Source: Apricaphanius iberus (taxonomy: Eukaryota; Chordata; Actinopteri; Cyprinodontiformes; Aphaniidae). Taken from it: a stretch of DNA of 64,000 nucleotides. Both the position numbers and the translations under genes were made by a program. The notes below the pieces were generated by a model. The model made no database searches, was not told the origin of the DNA, and was given only the letters and a program-made list of their open reading frames with translations. Numbering within the stretch: the first letter of the stretch is position 1; the number at the start of each line of letters is the position of its first letter. This document shows, one piece after another, positions 22,666-34,030 of the stretch. The stretch lies in assembly GCA_028564705.1 (NCBI GenBank), contig JAPXFQ010001355.1:1054001-1118000 (forward strand). The letters run 5' to 3'.

Positions 22666-23385
22666 CTGTCTTTTGAAACAGAAGATTTGTAACAGCTGTT
22701 CTTTATGTTCTAATATTTTAAGTCTCTGTGTTTGTTTTTTGTTTTCATTTTTTGTGAGTTGATGTGTTTCTTGTTTGTGATACGTAGAACAGCTATTACA
22801 AATCATGGGAATGATCAGACCCTTGTATTGAAGGGAAAAAAAAACAGCAGCTACACAATTGGACGGCCATCTTAGAAGATTCGGGTTATTGGATCAGCAG
22901 TTCATCAACATTTCAATGATTGTGAGCAAATTGTTTTTTAAATAGTATGAGAAGACTGTCTACTAGATGGTTCGAGAGGAGTAAAAGGAGCCGTCTATGT
23001 TCGGCATTAAAATCCAACAATCGGGTTCCATCTTTCTAACGCCTACAGTGTAGCCTTAACTCATTTCCCCAGGTTGTTTTTGCAACCATTCACACCTTGG
23101 GACATGTGACCACAAAAATCATCAATAAACTTCAAGTAACAGTGAGCAAAACTTTGAACTACAATGGAAGGTACAGCCAGTAACGCATGACTTTAACAAC
23201 CTCATTAACGACCTTAACGGCCCCATTACTGAGATTGTTCTCACAAAAATTTAGAAATCTTTGAATCCGTATTTAGTGCTGACGAAGTATTTTGTCTGAG
23301 ACATTTAATTATTGAAGTAAGACGAGAGGAAGCGGTCATAGGGCCTTCTGTTTAAGGACTTCTCTTCTTTGAAAAAGTACATACA
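22666..23385. other. No feature recognised
   Basis: No exon, repeat end or RNA motif recognised. Confidence 0.3.
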
Positions 23386-23389
23386 TCAG

Positions 23390-23535
23390 GAATCAGAACA
23401 CTTTATGACAAATCGTGTAGCAATTTTTATTGGGATTTTATGTGATAGACCAACTCAAAGTAGTGTGTAATTGTGAAGCGTAAGGAAATTGGTGCATGGC
23501 TTTCAAATTTTTCCAAATTAAACTTTTATGTATTT
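23390..23535. mobile_element. Tc1-type element end fragment
   Basis: Contains GGGATTTTATGTGATAGACC, AACTCAAAGTAGTGTGTAAT and TGTGAAGCGTAAGGAAATTG. This is the interior-end sequence of the same Tc1-type family as 14425-14872, in the same orientation as its left half. No transposase is present. Confidence 0.65.
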
Positions 23536-23847
23536 ATATTCAGCTCCCTTCCCACTGATACCCCTAAATAACATCCAGTATAACCAACTGCCATCAAAAG
23601 ATGAACAATGATTTCTCCTATAAGGCTATAAATGGTTTACTTTATGTGTTACTCTAAATTGTTACAGTATGTTTGCCTAAACAGATCAAAAAGATAAAAT
23701 AAAATTAACCAACTTATATTTAGAACTTACATGTATATTCAGTACAGTCATATTATAAGTACATATGACCTGTGAAACAGAGCAGCTAAAACTGCTTCAA
23801 TGATCTAATCAACTGACTAGACTGTCGTAAAAGGAGAACAGATAGGG

Positions 23848-25182
23848 GCGGGTTTATCAAGATTCCTGATACTGACAGCAAAATTGCCATGGGGCGCTAA
23901 AAGATTGCACGAGTGGGTTGTCCTTAATTTGTGGGTGATTTACTAAGATTGCGTGAGCAATTCTCAACGGACGCAAGCAGCACCACGACTAGAGAGAGGA
24001 AAAATAATACTGATGGATCCATGATGCGTCTCAGGCACAAAAATTTGGCTAAAATGCTGTTAATTCTGTTTTTAGTTTGTCAGTAATAAATGTAATTAAT
24101 GCGGTGTACAATGCGCTGCGCTCTGCTGCATGCACACATCGTATTGCAGGGTTAGCCTGATTAAAAGTGCTGCATGTCTAAATTTTGTTATTAAAATGTC
24201 ATATATAATGCCACTTACCATTCTGGAGTTGTATATGATTTCTACGTTTTATTAATTGGACTCCAGGAAGGTTAACCACTATGTGAGAAACTAATAAGGA
24301 TCCACTAGGCTCATAACTCACTGTGCGCTCAGCACATCTTTACCAGGTGGAGACGTGATGAGAGCGCAGTGAGTTATGATTCGTCTTTGGGGGAAAAACA
24401 GGTAAATATTTACATAACTATCAGGTTTATGACCATCAGAGTGTTAATTACTCTTAGTTTATATTGCGTGTGAATGGCATTTTTTGTTTGTCAATAATAA
24501 ACTTCCATCCATCCATTTTCCAGCTGTCAACGGGCGAGAGGCGGGGTACAACCTGGACAGGTTGCCAGTCCATCACAGGGCCACATAGAGACAGACAGGA
24601 CAAACAACCATGCACGCACACACCCACACCCAAGGACAATTTAGAGTTATCAATTAACCTGACAGTCATGTTTTTTGGACTGTGGGAGGAAGCCGGAGTA
24701 CCCGGAGGGAACCCACACATGCATGGGGAGAACATGCAAACTCCATGCAGAAAGGCCCTGGGCCGGGATATGAACCCACAACCTTCTTGCTGCATGGTAA
24801 CAGTGCTAACCACTGTGCCACTGTGCAGCCCAATAATAAACTTATGTTAAATTAATTAAATTAAGAAATGCTTTTCAGAAGTGCTAAAAATAGATGCTAA
24901 AATAGCCAGCGCTAACATTTTTATGCTTTGTAAATCACACTGCGCCTGGAACACATACTTATTTGCCTGTTCTCAAAATATTTTGCGTCTTCTTACAGAA
25001 ATGCCCAGATTGCATATTAATCAAGGGAAAAATGTTAAATGGATTGTGTGCGTCTTGCTGTGGGTTTAACAGGTGCCATGATCTCTGCGACGTGTTGATA
25101 GATCAGCCAGAGCCTGTTTTTAGGATTCTGTGTTGTTTGCACGGGTTTTAACAAGCACAAAACCGCTGATAAATCAGGACCA
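23848..25182. mobile_element. Non-autonomous TIR element hosting a SINE
   Basis: The left side reads GGGCGGGTTTATCAAGATTC and the right side GCTGATAAATCAGGACC, so the outer parts are inverted (TTTATCA / TGATAAA). Another left-end-like string, GGGCCTGATTTATCAAGA, occurs at 32290. Interior sequence is non-coding. A complete SINE (24505-24830) splits it. The bounds are approximate. Confidence 0.55.
24505..24830 (-). mobile_element. Complete tRNA-derived SINE (V-SINE-like) with 13-bp target duplications
   Basis: Exact copies of CAATAATAAACTT flank the element at 24492-24504 and 24831-24843. Read on the minus strand, it starts GGCTGCACAGTGGCACAGTG and has an A-box-like AGTGGTTAGCACTG and a B-box-like GGTTCATATCCC. 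The central GGAGTTTGCATGTTCTCCCC and TTCCTCCCACAGTCC blocks follow, then GTCCATCACAGGG in reverse sense, the CGCCTCTCGCCC block and a (TGGA)n tail next to the duplication. This is target-primed retroposition of a 326-bp unit and gives a full reference for the truncated copies in this window. The open frames across it on both strands are not genes. Confidence 0.92.
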
Positions 25183-25269
25183 CATTCTTTAAATTATTAT
25201 CCTGTTTTAGCAACAACTACCTACAAAGAACAGTGTGAACGCATCATGTAAAGACTGTTTTTTAGTCAA

Positions 25270-25965
25270 TAACTTGTAGGTGTGAGGCAAAAGGCAAACT
25301 TCGCCCGCAGAATTTGAAGCCAACCCGGAAGTGTCAAAAATTGCAGTTCAGCCTACAACATTTTATTCGGTTTTGGATGTTAATCTGCAAATATTGGACA
25401 AAGACAAATACTGGCTGAAGCTTCACCAGCTGTGGGGGGTCTCTTTCTGGTGGCCGAGAGGAATGCTGTTCTGGTCTGAGCTTTTATCTCTTTTTACACG
25501 TGAGTTGGAGCAGGCGATCGGTCGGGTAGCAGCAGAGCAGCAAAGTCGGCAGGACCGATAAACCGCAGAATCCAGAGCGGGAGACGGCTAGATCAGGCTG
25601 GAAGACTACAGAGTCGGACTCTAGACAGACTGGATGATCGCTGATTAGATCAGGACTGGTGTGAGGAACACAGCTGGAGGCATAAACTAATGGATGTCTG
25701 AGATGTGAGGTGAGTCAAAAGCCTTTTATTTTTTGAGAGGATCTGAGTTTGCATGATGACTTTTTTGCTGGATGTGTTGTTAAGATGAGCCCGCCTATGT
25801 CCTCACCCCTTTTGGAGTTTCTGAGAGTGACAAGGCGCGTGACGCGGACAAGATGGCGTCCGTGGGAACCGCCCAGTTGGCTTCATTTTTGCTCTTCAGA
25901 AACCTATGGGTGACGTCCCGAGGGTTTGTCTAGTATATATATAGTCTATGGTGTGAGGCTTGCTA
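25270..25965. repeat. Dispersed repeat ending in TATATATAGTCTATGG
   Basis: Its right end, TAGTATATATATAGTCTATGG at about 25930-25950, is the inverse of CCCATAGACTATATATTAG at 40538. Both are followed inward by a 'cttcagaaacctatgggtgac'-type segment or its inverse (GTCACCTATAGGTCTCTGAA at 40577) and a cagttggc / gccaactgg block. The two are therefore opposite-strand copies of one repeat. The interior, with GC-rich pieces near 25500-25600, contains a 76-codon plus-strand frame with no known domain. Confidence 0.6.
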
Positions 25966-26797
25966 GCAGTTACAAAATGTCTCAGGATGACCAAGACAGT
26001 CCAGTAATCTCTCGCCATGTCTTACCGGGCTTAATTACTACCAAAAAAAATCACAGGCATTGTGAAGAGGGTAAATATTAAATTTGGACTTTCTACATAA
26101 ATTCAATGTAGTTGCACAAAAAAGAGCATTGAAACTGATAAAAGGGATTTTGTTGTTCTCCTGTGTCCTATAACTTGTTAATGTTGAAGGCAAAAACATT
26201 GTTGCCAATGCCCATACTTTAACCCTACTGTACATATTAAATTAGGGTTGAAAAAGAAACATTAAACAAAAAAATCGTTTTCTACTAAAACTGGAACTTT
26301 TTTATGTATAACACAATAACAGAGCAAATGCATTCAAGATGCAAAAGAATCAACTTTAGAAAACCATGTGCACAACTACAAAATCTACATTTGCTTTTAA
26401 GTCACTGCTAAAACACATCCAACAAAATGATTCCTCTTTACATGCAATGCAAAAAAAGAGAAGAAAAAAACACCTCTGCCCATGTTTCACCAGTCTGTCC
26501 GCAATCTGACAAGATGGTTTAATCAATTCCAGGGAGGGCAACTAGTTTTGTCTGATTGATGTTTTAATCAGACGAACAAGAGAAACTGCCCTTCTTTGAC
26601 AAAGCATTGTAACTCTCTAACCAGCCACGTTTTTTTAGTTCTAAACTATGCTGCACAGGAAAGATTAAAATGACCAGAAATGCTTGGATGAGAACCAGTA
26701 AAAGTTATAATCTAGGTAAAATATTAATCAACACACTTTTGCTGCTATATGAAACATCTACGTTCAAATGCACTAAACATTTCCAACTCCAAGACAG
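25966..26797. other. No feature recognised
   Basis: AT-rich; no exon or repeat end recognised. Confidence 0.3.
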
Positions 26798-26830
26798 AAA
26801 TGATACTCTCCTAGATTGAGAGTATCATTT
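26798..26830. repeat. Perfect hairpin, 13-bp arms
   Basis: AAATGATACTCTC (26798-26810) is followed by the 7-nt loop CTAGATT and by its exact reverse complement GAGAGTATCATTT (26818-26830). Its function is unknown. Confidence 0.9.
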
Positions 26831-27380
26831 GGTTGTGACTTTGACAATACATTTTACAGTCATATTGCATTGTGTGACTATTATTAGGAATATTAAACTG
26901 TAAACTCTCTCTAAAACATCACTTTACGCCACTGAAGAACAGTCTTGGGAATAACGGTGTTTATTTATAACGGCATTTTTATTTTTAGGAAACTAATAAA
27001 TCTAATGAATTACTTTTCCTATCGTTGCAGCGCCATTACCGTTAGTGGGGATGTGGCACGTTACTACAACGTGGTTGAATGGAGTGCAGTGGTGTCAGGA
27101 TTTCTTACAGCCACACTTAAGTTGCAGTGAGAGAGCAGGTGTTTCAGTTTTTCTCCAGGTCACTGATACCTCATCTGATGAATCAGAGAGCGGGACGGAA
27201 GAACTCAAAACGCCTAAACGGAAAATGCCCCGTGGTATTGGTGGTAGTGGTGGGAAGCCCTGTCTGAGCCAAATGGCAAAAGACGGCACTTTGTGGGTAG
27301 AGGAGGACATTGGAACGCCCAGTACAACAGCAGATCACCAATGCTTCACTGCGCAGGCTGGACCTACAGAGTCTGCAAAG

Positions 27381-27495
27381 GTATGTCATTGTTATAGCAC
27401 ATATGACATTTATATAAACCCATATATTGTTTATATAAACCCATTTACAGTGAGGGTCATGTAAATTAATTATCTATTTGTTTATCTTCCGACAG
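27381..27495 (+). other. Intron 1 of the piggyBac gene
   Basis: Runs from GCAAAG|GTATGTC to TTCCGACAG|CGTAAA. Removing it joins ESAK to RKITSVLQSF in phase, which is the expected family order. Length is 115 bp. Confidence 0.8.
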
Positions 27496-28427
27496 CGTAA
27501 AATTACCAGCGTGCTTCAAAGCTTCCTCTGCCTGATAGATGTGGGAATGTTGCTGACCATCAGAGAGTGTACAGTCCATCAAGCCCGCAGAACAGAGCCG
27601 GACTGGAAGTTGGCTCTTCATGAACTTATGGCATTCATTTCCATTCTGTCTGTGAGAGCAATTATGTGTCCCGTTTGTGCCATTGTGGATTGCTGGTCAG
27701 AAAACATTCTGGTGCCAGTAATCAAAGACACAATGCCCCGAGATAGATTCCTTCCATTATGCAACACCTTCGCTTTGATAACAAGGATACTAGGGCAGAA
27801 CGGGTGAAAACAGATACATTTGCTGCTATCTCAGACATCTGGACATGCTTCATCAAGAATTGTTTTGACAGTTTCACTCCAGGACGACACATGACCATAG
27901 ATGAATAGCTGTTCCCTACAAAGGTTCGTTGTCCATTCACTCAGTATATCGCAACAAAGCCGGACAAATTTGGGATCAAGTTCTGGGTGGCCACGGATTT
28001 GGAGACCAAATATGTCTGCAATGCAGCACCTTACTTGGGAAAGGATCCGAGTCGTCCGAAGGGGGAGCGGCTGGCAGAGAATGTGGTCATGAAACTCATG
28101 GAGCCATTTCTTGATGCCAGGAGAAATGTAACTACGGACAATTTCTTCACCTCACTGGCACTGTCACACAGACTGCTTCAGCGAAAAACAACCCTACTGG
28201 GCACCATAAATAAAGTTCGCCGTGAACTTCCTCAGCAAGCTAAACACACTGGAAAACGGGAGGTATTCTCCACTTCTGCCCTTAGAAGTGGATGTGTCTC
28301 CTTGACAATTTATGCACCCAAAAAAAACAAGACAGTGTGTGTTGTGAGTTCATTTCACCAAGCTATTACGATCGATGCTGGCACAAAGAGAAAGCCCAAC
28401 ACAATAATAGACTACATACACATGAAA

Positions 28428-28547
28428 GTATGTGAATGTGTGTATAATTTTACAACAGCGATACAATTTTTATGATATGTACTTTACAAGCTTATAGAAA
28501 AAATAATATATACTCATGATTGTCTCTCTCACTCTCTACTTTTACAG
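28428..28547 (+). other. Intron 2 of the piggyBac gene
   Basis: Runs from ATGAAA|GTATGTG to CTTTTACAG|TGTGGTG. It sits directly upstream of the third catalytic aspartate (GVD), and its removal joins IDYIHMK to CGVDVLDQM in phase. Length is 120 bp. Confidence 0.85.
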
Positions 28548-28982
28548 TGTGGTGTCGATGTGTTGGACCAAATGGCACAGATTTATTCCGTTAGAGGAGC
28601 AACACGGAGGTGGCCAGTAGCCGTGTTCTACAATATCCTGGACTTGGCGGCGGTGAACGCCTACATTCTGTACAAGGCATGTAAAGGATGGGACGGCAAA
28701 AGAAGATTGTTTTTGAGTCTTCTTGCAAAGGAACTCCGTTGCCGTTTCATGCAGCTCAAAGAACTAGAGGCACAGAACAAGGCTCTGAAGCTCCCGAGGG
28801 CTCCTGTTGGCTCTGAGGCTTCTGCAGCTGCTGAACCAGGGAGGGTTTGGACAACCCAGTGTCAAGTGCTGAAGGCATGCAAGAGGAATCGCAGCAAGTT
28901 TACCTGTGCAGCATGCCAAAGATTCACCTGTGCCAAATGCAGGGATGATGGACACTGGGTTTGCAAAGACTGCAAAGTTTGA

Positions 28983-29241
28983 AACATATGTTTCTGCTGT
29001 TGAAACTTGTATATAGTGGTTATTTTTGTATATAGTTGTTGTTTTTGAGGTGCAAGACAGTTATACAGTAACCGTATTACCTATGCTACCTGTGCAAAAT
29101 GCTCCAAAGTTTGAACATGAAAACTGTTTCTAGTGTTGGAACTTGTGTGAGAAAATAAAAATTCCAATGTTTACATTCTTTTGGACCGTTGTCTGACCTT
29201 ATTCCAAGGGCCACATGGTTTCTGCATGGTAAAAAAAAATT
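28983..29241 (+). other. 3' flank of the piggyBac gene
   Basis: Contains AAAATAAAAATTCC at about 29151, which could supply a weak polyadenylation signal (AATAAA at 29154). No terminal repeat was recognised. Confidence 0.4.
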
Positions 29242-29440
29242 CTATTCATTACATTGATTGTCACATTGAAACTCAGAAACTCACTTCCTCCAAAACAATC
29301 TTCTCCGAACTGGCTAAAACTATTCACCTGGCAAAGACATCTATTCATTACATTGACTGTTACACCTAAACTCAGAAACTCACTTCACCCAAAACAATCT
29401 TCCCCCAACTGGCAAATGCAAAAGTGGTAATGTGAAATTG
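29242..29440. repeat. Two-copy tandem repeat, unit 99 bp
   Basis: CTATTCATTACATTGATTGT at 29242 recurs at 29341 as CTATTCATTACATTGACTGT. Both are followed by AACTCAGAAACTCACTTC and AAAACAATCTTC. The pair lies about 260 bp after the piggyBac stop codon and may be part of that element's subterminal region. Confidence 0.8.
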
Positions 29441-30185
29441 TACATTTCAGTTAATGGGCCATCAGTGCAACAAAAGATGAGCTCTGCAGAAGCTCAGGCT
29501 TGCAGGAGGAATACATTTTCCAGTAAATCTAGTGTTTAGGACGTCATTGAAAACACGGTAATGATTTGCAGGGTGGGCACTCTCACTGCATGTTGTAAGA
29601 CCGCAGTGAACGTAGTTTTATGTTGGATATTCAACGGACGGAGACTCCCGGCAAAGTCTCAGCAAGAACTGCGTTAATAGAGCCGATACGTCGCTGCCGA
29701 AGGCTCGCTCCGGAAGGCGGTGGTTTTTGTTAGGGTTTGGTTTTCGGTGATTCTTCATTCATCCCAGAAAAGAAATCAATATATATAAGATACTAAAAAA
29801 GTATCCCCACAATATTGACAAATCCATGCTAAACACCCAAGGAACATGACACACAAACGATGCAATTTTTTTTTTTTTCATATTTAGCTACAGTTTCTTA
29901 TTAATATGTTTATGTAAAATATGTGATTTTTTTTCAATAAGTTCTAGTTCATATGACCAGGTGACACCAAATTAATTGTGAAATCTCTTACTAAATATAC
30001 AGAACAAGACACAAGCTATTTCACGTTTATTTGCAAGGAATATTTCATATTTTTATTTTACTGTAATATTTCAGATTTTCCTTTAATAACTTCCAGGTCA
30101 TGTGACCTGGTCATGGATAGTGCTCTGTTTACTGTACTGTAATATTACAGATACAGATGTTTGCACAACTTAATAGACAGATGTT
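29441..30185. other. No feature recognised
   Basis: A GC-richer patch at 29640-29720 (CGATACGTCGCTGCCGAAGG) stands out, but I cannot assign it. The remainder is AT-rich. Confidence 0.3.
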
Positions 30186-30189
30186 CCTT

Positions 30190-30555
30190 TGTTTCTTTTT
30201 ACCCACATTCTTCTGTCTTAGTTTTGCACTTTAATAAAACGTGTGATTATGTATTCCCAATATTTATTTTTTGTATATTTATATTTTTTCTTATTGAGTT
30301 AAGTTTAAATACCAAATGTTCTAAAATATTGTATATGATGTTTTTTTTTTTATCATTCAGTTATAAAAAAAAAGTTACGTTATAGATATTATAGAATGTA
30401 ACTGCATTACAGAACATAGAAACAATGTCACAGTTACTTTGGTGAGTAACTAATTACTTTTACAGAGTGCTAACTGAGTTACTAACTCAATTACTTTCTT
30501 GAAAAAATAATTTGTTACTATAACTGAATAATTTTTTAATCTAAGATGCCACGCA
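30190..30555. repeat. Dispersed repeat, partner of 37395-37735
   Basis: Colinear with 37395-37735 in the same orientation. Shared strings are CTTAGTTTTGCACTTTA, GTGATTAT/ATGATTAT, CCAATATTTA, GAACATAGAAA, GAGTAACTAATTA, AACTCAATTA and ATCTAAGATGCC / TGTAAGATGCCC, ending in CACTGCT. The right end resembles the AAGATG-CCAACACTG terminus of hAT-type fish elements. Confidence 0.75.
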
Positions 30556-31060
30556 CTGCTGAAGACACCAGATTGAAAAGTAAGGTATATTAGGTTGAAA
30601 GATATCTCTTTCCTTAGTTACTCCTGTAACTTAGGATGGTATAGGATGTAACTTACATAAAGGGAACATAATTAATTTGAAAGGAATATTAATTCAATAT
30701 GTTGGCTAAATTGGGGAAGTTCTAAGATAAAACTCTATGTTTCACGGAAAATTTGAGTGTTTAAGCAGAAAGACAAAGTTGTGTAAATACCACTAACATG
30801 GTGGTAGTGGCTAAACTGTAGTTTACTTGCTCTAGTGCTGTACATGAGTCCCAAACCAAGAAAAACAAAGTAAATTGCATTGAACTACTGTATTTATCTC
30901 TATAGACAGCTTCTGACATACTGTAATTTTCATCTTTAGCAAAGCTTATAACTAACATTTTAGCTAATGTAAAGTTGTACACTTTGTTTAAATAAACAGA
31001 TTTGCATCCTTTAGTTTAAACTACAGTAAGACTTTGACAAATTTTTTCGCAATATTTCTT
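30556..31060. other. No feature recognised
   Basis: AT-rich; nothing assigned. Confidence 0.3.
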
Positions 31061-31061
31061 G

Positions 31062-31292
31062 TGTAGTTACGTCTAGTGTAGTGACATCTTATATGCGACT
31101 TCTGATTTGTATGCATTTTCATTGACATTTTTACAATTAAATAAATCTCAAATCTTTAGTTATAATTTAAATTGAGGTACATCATATGTGTGATTCAGGA
31201 GGTAAGACAAACCGGACCATTCATTATTTTTTTTTTCAGCCAAGGGACCATAAGGTGACAGGAAGGGGAGGAGACTTAGGCTCCCCATTTGA
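31062..31292. repeat. Dispersed repeat, partner of 41385-41670
   Basis: Shares TTTTTACAATTAAATAAATC, CATATGTGTGATTCAGGA, GGTAAGACAAA and GGAAGGGGAGGAGACTTAGG with 41385-41670, in the same order and orientation. This copy lacks about 40 bp present in the other (the ATTTTATCGCTCCG part). Confidence 0.8.
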
Positions 31293-33118
31293 AGAGTGTT
31301 TGGGTTACACCTGTGTGGAACACACAGAATCTTCTCAGAAAATGCCAAACAACTTTTATGAAGGCAGTGTGATGGGTTTTGGAGTGGGAAATCCTTCTAC
31401 ATAAAGACAAGGATTGTCTTTTTTATAGCCATCTTTTCAAGTTACAGCAGTGTTTAAATAAGGCTCTGCAATAGGGGGCAATCCCATATCTTGGGGAACT
31501 AGCTCTTACTATTTTTTATTAATGCTGGCCAACACATGGATGGATTTATTAGAGACTACCTTCTGATTGGTATTCTGGCAGTCCTGAACCCAACACTCTT
31601 GACCACTTGTAGAATCAGCTAACGGGGTGCTGTTGTTGCCAGAGTTACCGACACAAACACATCGGCTGACTGGCAACAAATGCCGCTTGAAGAAGGGCTG
31701 GCATCCCACAGCAATGTGTGACCAAGCTGGTGACCAGTGACCTGAAAAAGCGCCAGGTTGTTGTGGTTGTGTACATTTTTGAAATTTGTTTGGTTTCTTG
31801 AAACCTCGGTCATTCAATCCAGTGCACAACACCAAACAAGAGTCAATAACAGGATAGGCTAATTCTTCATGGCCACACAACGCTGTGAGTTAAAAGTATT
31901 TTCCATATATGTGGCACATTTTAAAGTAAAAAAATCTAAACTTCCAACTGTGTACGAACGAGATGCACTACTACACAAATTTCCATACATTTTGCAGTAA
32001 GTTTAGATACTACGATTCCACAACTTAAAGAATTGAAGCTACTTTTAGAAAATTATTTCATTTACTAGAAACAATTGTGTCAGAGACCCCTTAAATATAT
32101 GGATGGATTGATATTTGGATATAAACTTTTATTGTTACAGATGTTCAAATTGAAATTTGTCCAGAATAAGAAAAATGTCTACTTTATCTGTTCATTTATT
32201 GTCACTCAAGACAAATTGAAATCAAATATGTTTATTGAAAATTTTCCAACAAAATCTCTAGTAACTAAAGCTCTAAAGTAAAATACAATGGGCCTGATTT
32301 ATCAAGAAGTCTTCAGAGCAGGGATCAAATTTCAAGAAAATCACACAGAACTTCAGAAAAAAACATCTTTGACCTCTCAAATCTAAAATTGAAACATTTT
32401 GCCAAAATTAACAGTAAGCCTACTGGTTCGTCAAATAACTTTATAGTTGGAGTTTTTTCATTCGTGAAATTTAGTGAACTGATTTATTTAGTACCTGTTT
32501 TAAATGTCTAAATATATTTATATGACTAACAACAGTTTCATTACGAATTCATTTCATTAAGAATTAGGTAAGAACCGAGTCCAAAAAGCACTGCTGCTTC
32601 CACCAGAAAGCTTGAATGTCACAAGTATAAAAGCCACATTCACAACCCCAATACACACAACGATGCCGGGACATGCTGATGCTTCTTAAAAAGATTATAG
32701 ATGTAGGCCTACCAATAGACACACACTGAAATCATTGCTTTGTTGGAACGTCATAAAAGCCATCAAGACACATAAGGCATTCATAAAACTCTGATTGATA
32801 CTGATAAGTATTCACTTATTCCTTGATTATGGTGCTTTGAAGCTCAGCGTTGTGAGTGGAGACATGATTTCCAGCTTTGCCTCTAAGCATAAAGATATTA
32901 GCTTTTGAAAGGAGAATGAATGCATGCAGACGATATGTCCACAGAGAGGCCACTGTTCTGATTATTTGATACAATGCAGCTGCTTTTTATAAAAGGATGC
33001 ACACATGGGTGATCTTGCAAATTTACATCATAAAAAGCACTTGGCTAAAAAGACAAACATGTGCAGACAAACAGGTGCGCGCAATGGCGGACATACTGGG
33101 AATCACACTCAAACTCAG
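31293..33118. other. No gene recognised
   Basis: A TIR-like string GGGCCTGATTTATCAAGA at 32290 matches the end of the element at 23848, but no partner end was found. Minus-strand frames around 31509-31880 have no recognisable domain. Confidence 0.3.
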
Positions 33119-33148
33119 ACACACATACACACACACACACACACACCT
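33119..33148. repeat. (CA)n microsatellite
   Basis: About 13 CA units with one interruption. It encodes the artefactual TH/VC runs in overlapping frames. Confidence 0.95.
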
Positions 33149-33841
33149 CCCTGTCGGTGAAATCTGTATGACGGGCGAGCCAGAATTGGGAAGCGATAAC
33201 AAATCTAATTTCCGGCATGTTTGCCAAGTTTGCAGACAGCATTTGTCTCCTGGTTGAATGTGGGGAGTGGGACTGGAGTAGAGTAAACAAGGGAACAGAT
33301 ATCCATGTCTGATAGAATTTGCCACTTCTTACCAGCTTCCATCAGAGACTGGACAAACACTCAGCATTTGCTGCACAACAACGGCTTTAGAGGTTCAAGA
33401 CACAGATTGAACCAATTCCAGGGAAACGTCCCGGTTCTACTCGAAGTTGTCACTCACAAACACACCGATCACCTGTGGATAAGTGTATATTTGAAATCAG
33501 ACATTTGTTTGGTCTTTATTTCAAACTTCTTTGAACAAAATCAGCTATTTGAAATGCAATGTGATCCAAGATTGGTTTATAACATATAAAAAAACACAAC
33601 ACTTTTTTTTACTTTAAATATGGCGTCATCCCTAAATCTGGTATTTGTAAATCCCCAGATATGCTTTCTGTTGTGTAATATTCCAATGGAAAGACTGGTG
33701 CTGGTATTTCCAGTTAGGTTTTACCATCTGTGATTTTTTTTGAAAGGCTCTAAACTCCAACCTTGCAGCTCAATCCCCTCACTGGTGTGTAGTTTTAGAT
33801 ATCAAAAATGTACGATTTACAGTAAGTTTTTTACCATTTAC
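33149..33841. other. No feature recognised; non-repetitive patch 33290-33440
   Basis: A patch of balanced composition at 33290-33440 could be conserved non-coding DNA. It has no splice-flanked frame. Confidence 0.25.
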
Positions 33842-34030
33842 CAGAGGTGGGTAGTAACAACTTACATTTACTAGAGTGACTTTTTGGCAAAAGAACAACT
33901 TTACTTTTAAGAGTAGTTTTACTATACCATGCTTTTGATTTTACTTGAGTGATATTGTTATGAAGTATTGCCACACTTGAGTAAAATTTGTAGATCCTCT
34001 ACCTACTCTGATTAACTCTACTGAATGAAG
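33842..34030. mobile_element. Left-end fragment of a GAGGTGGGTAG-type element
   Basis: Begins CAGAGGTGGGTAGTAACAAC and carries TTACTTTTAAGAGTAG, ACTTGAGTGATATTG and ACACTTGAGTAAAATTTGTA. This is the left end of a common hAT-type fish element. A possible remote right part lies near 35100-35180 (GTCAAGTACGTTTTTGGGCA), which would make a 1.35-kb element. An opposite-strand end occurs at 40060-40195. Confidence 0.55.

Larger units (their letters stand above)
27159..28982 (+). pseudogene. piggyBac-type transposase gene, three exons, broken by one frameshift and one stop
   Basis: The exons are 27159-27380 (preceded by TTTTTCTCCAG; an upstream in-frame ATG lies at 27045), 27496-28427 and 28548-28982. 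Introns at 27381-27495 and 28428-28547 begin GTATGT and end CAG, and all joins are phase 0. The product, about 530 residues, is close to family size. Its acidic N-terminus includes SSDESESGTEE. Landmarks are RDRF before the shift, then RFDNKDTRAERVKTD and HMTIDE. All three catalytic aspartates are present: TIDE (codon 27900), TTDNFFTS (codon 28137) and GVDVLDQM (codon 28557). The C-terminal Cys-rich DNA-binding domain ends in CAACQRFTCAKCRDDGHWVC. The breaks are a one-base shift at about 27751-27760, between RDRF and MQHLRFDNKD, and TAG at 27906-27908, where the family normally has Gln after TIDE. TTAA-flanked terminal repeats were not located. Confidence 0.92.

Noticed and set aside
26219..26252. 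TTAACCCTA ... TTAGGGTTG inverted words as piggyBac ends
   Set aside because: Only 7-bp arms, 30 bp apart, nearly 1 kb from the gene and with no counterpart downstream.
26945..30555. A hAT-type element enclosing the piggyBac gene (left AACGG..GTTAC words at 26950-27060, right end at 30550)
   Set aside because: The left and right ends are only loosely similar and do not form a convincing inverted pair.
31509..31880. 123-codon minus-strand frame
   Set aside because: No splice support or known motif; composition not distinct from the flanks.
33023..33325. Overlapping frames around the CA microsatellite on both strands
   Set aside because: Driven by the (CA)n run and flanks; no splice sites or domain.
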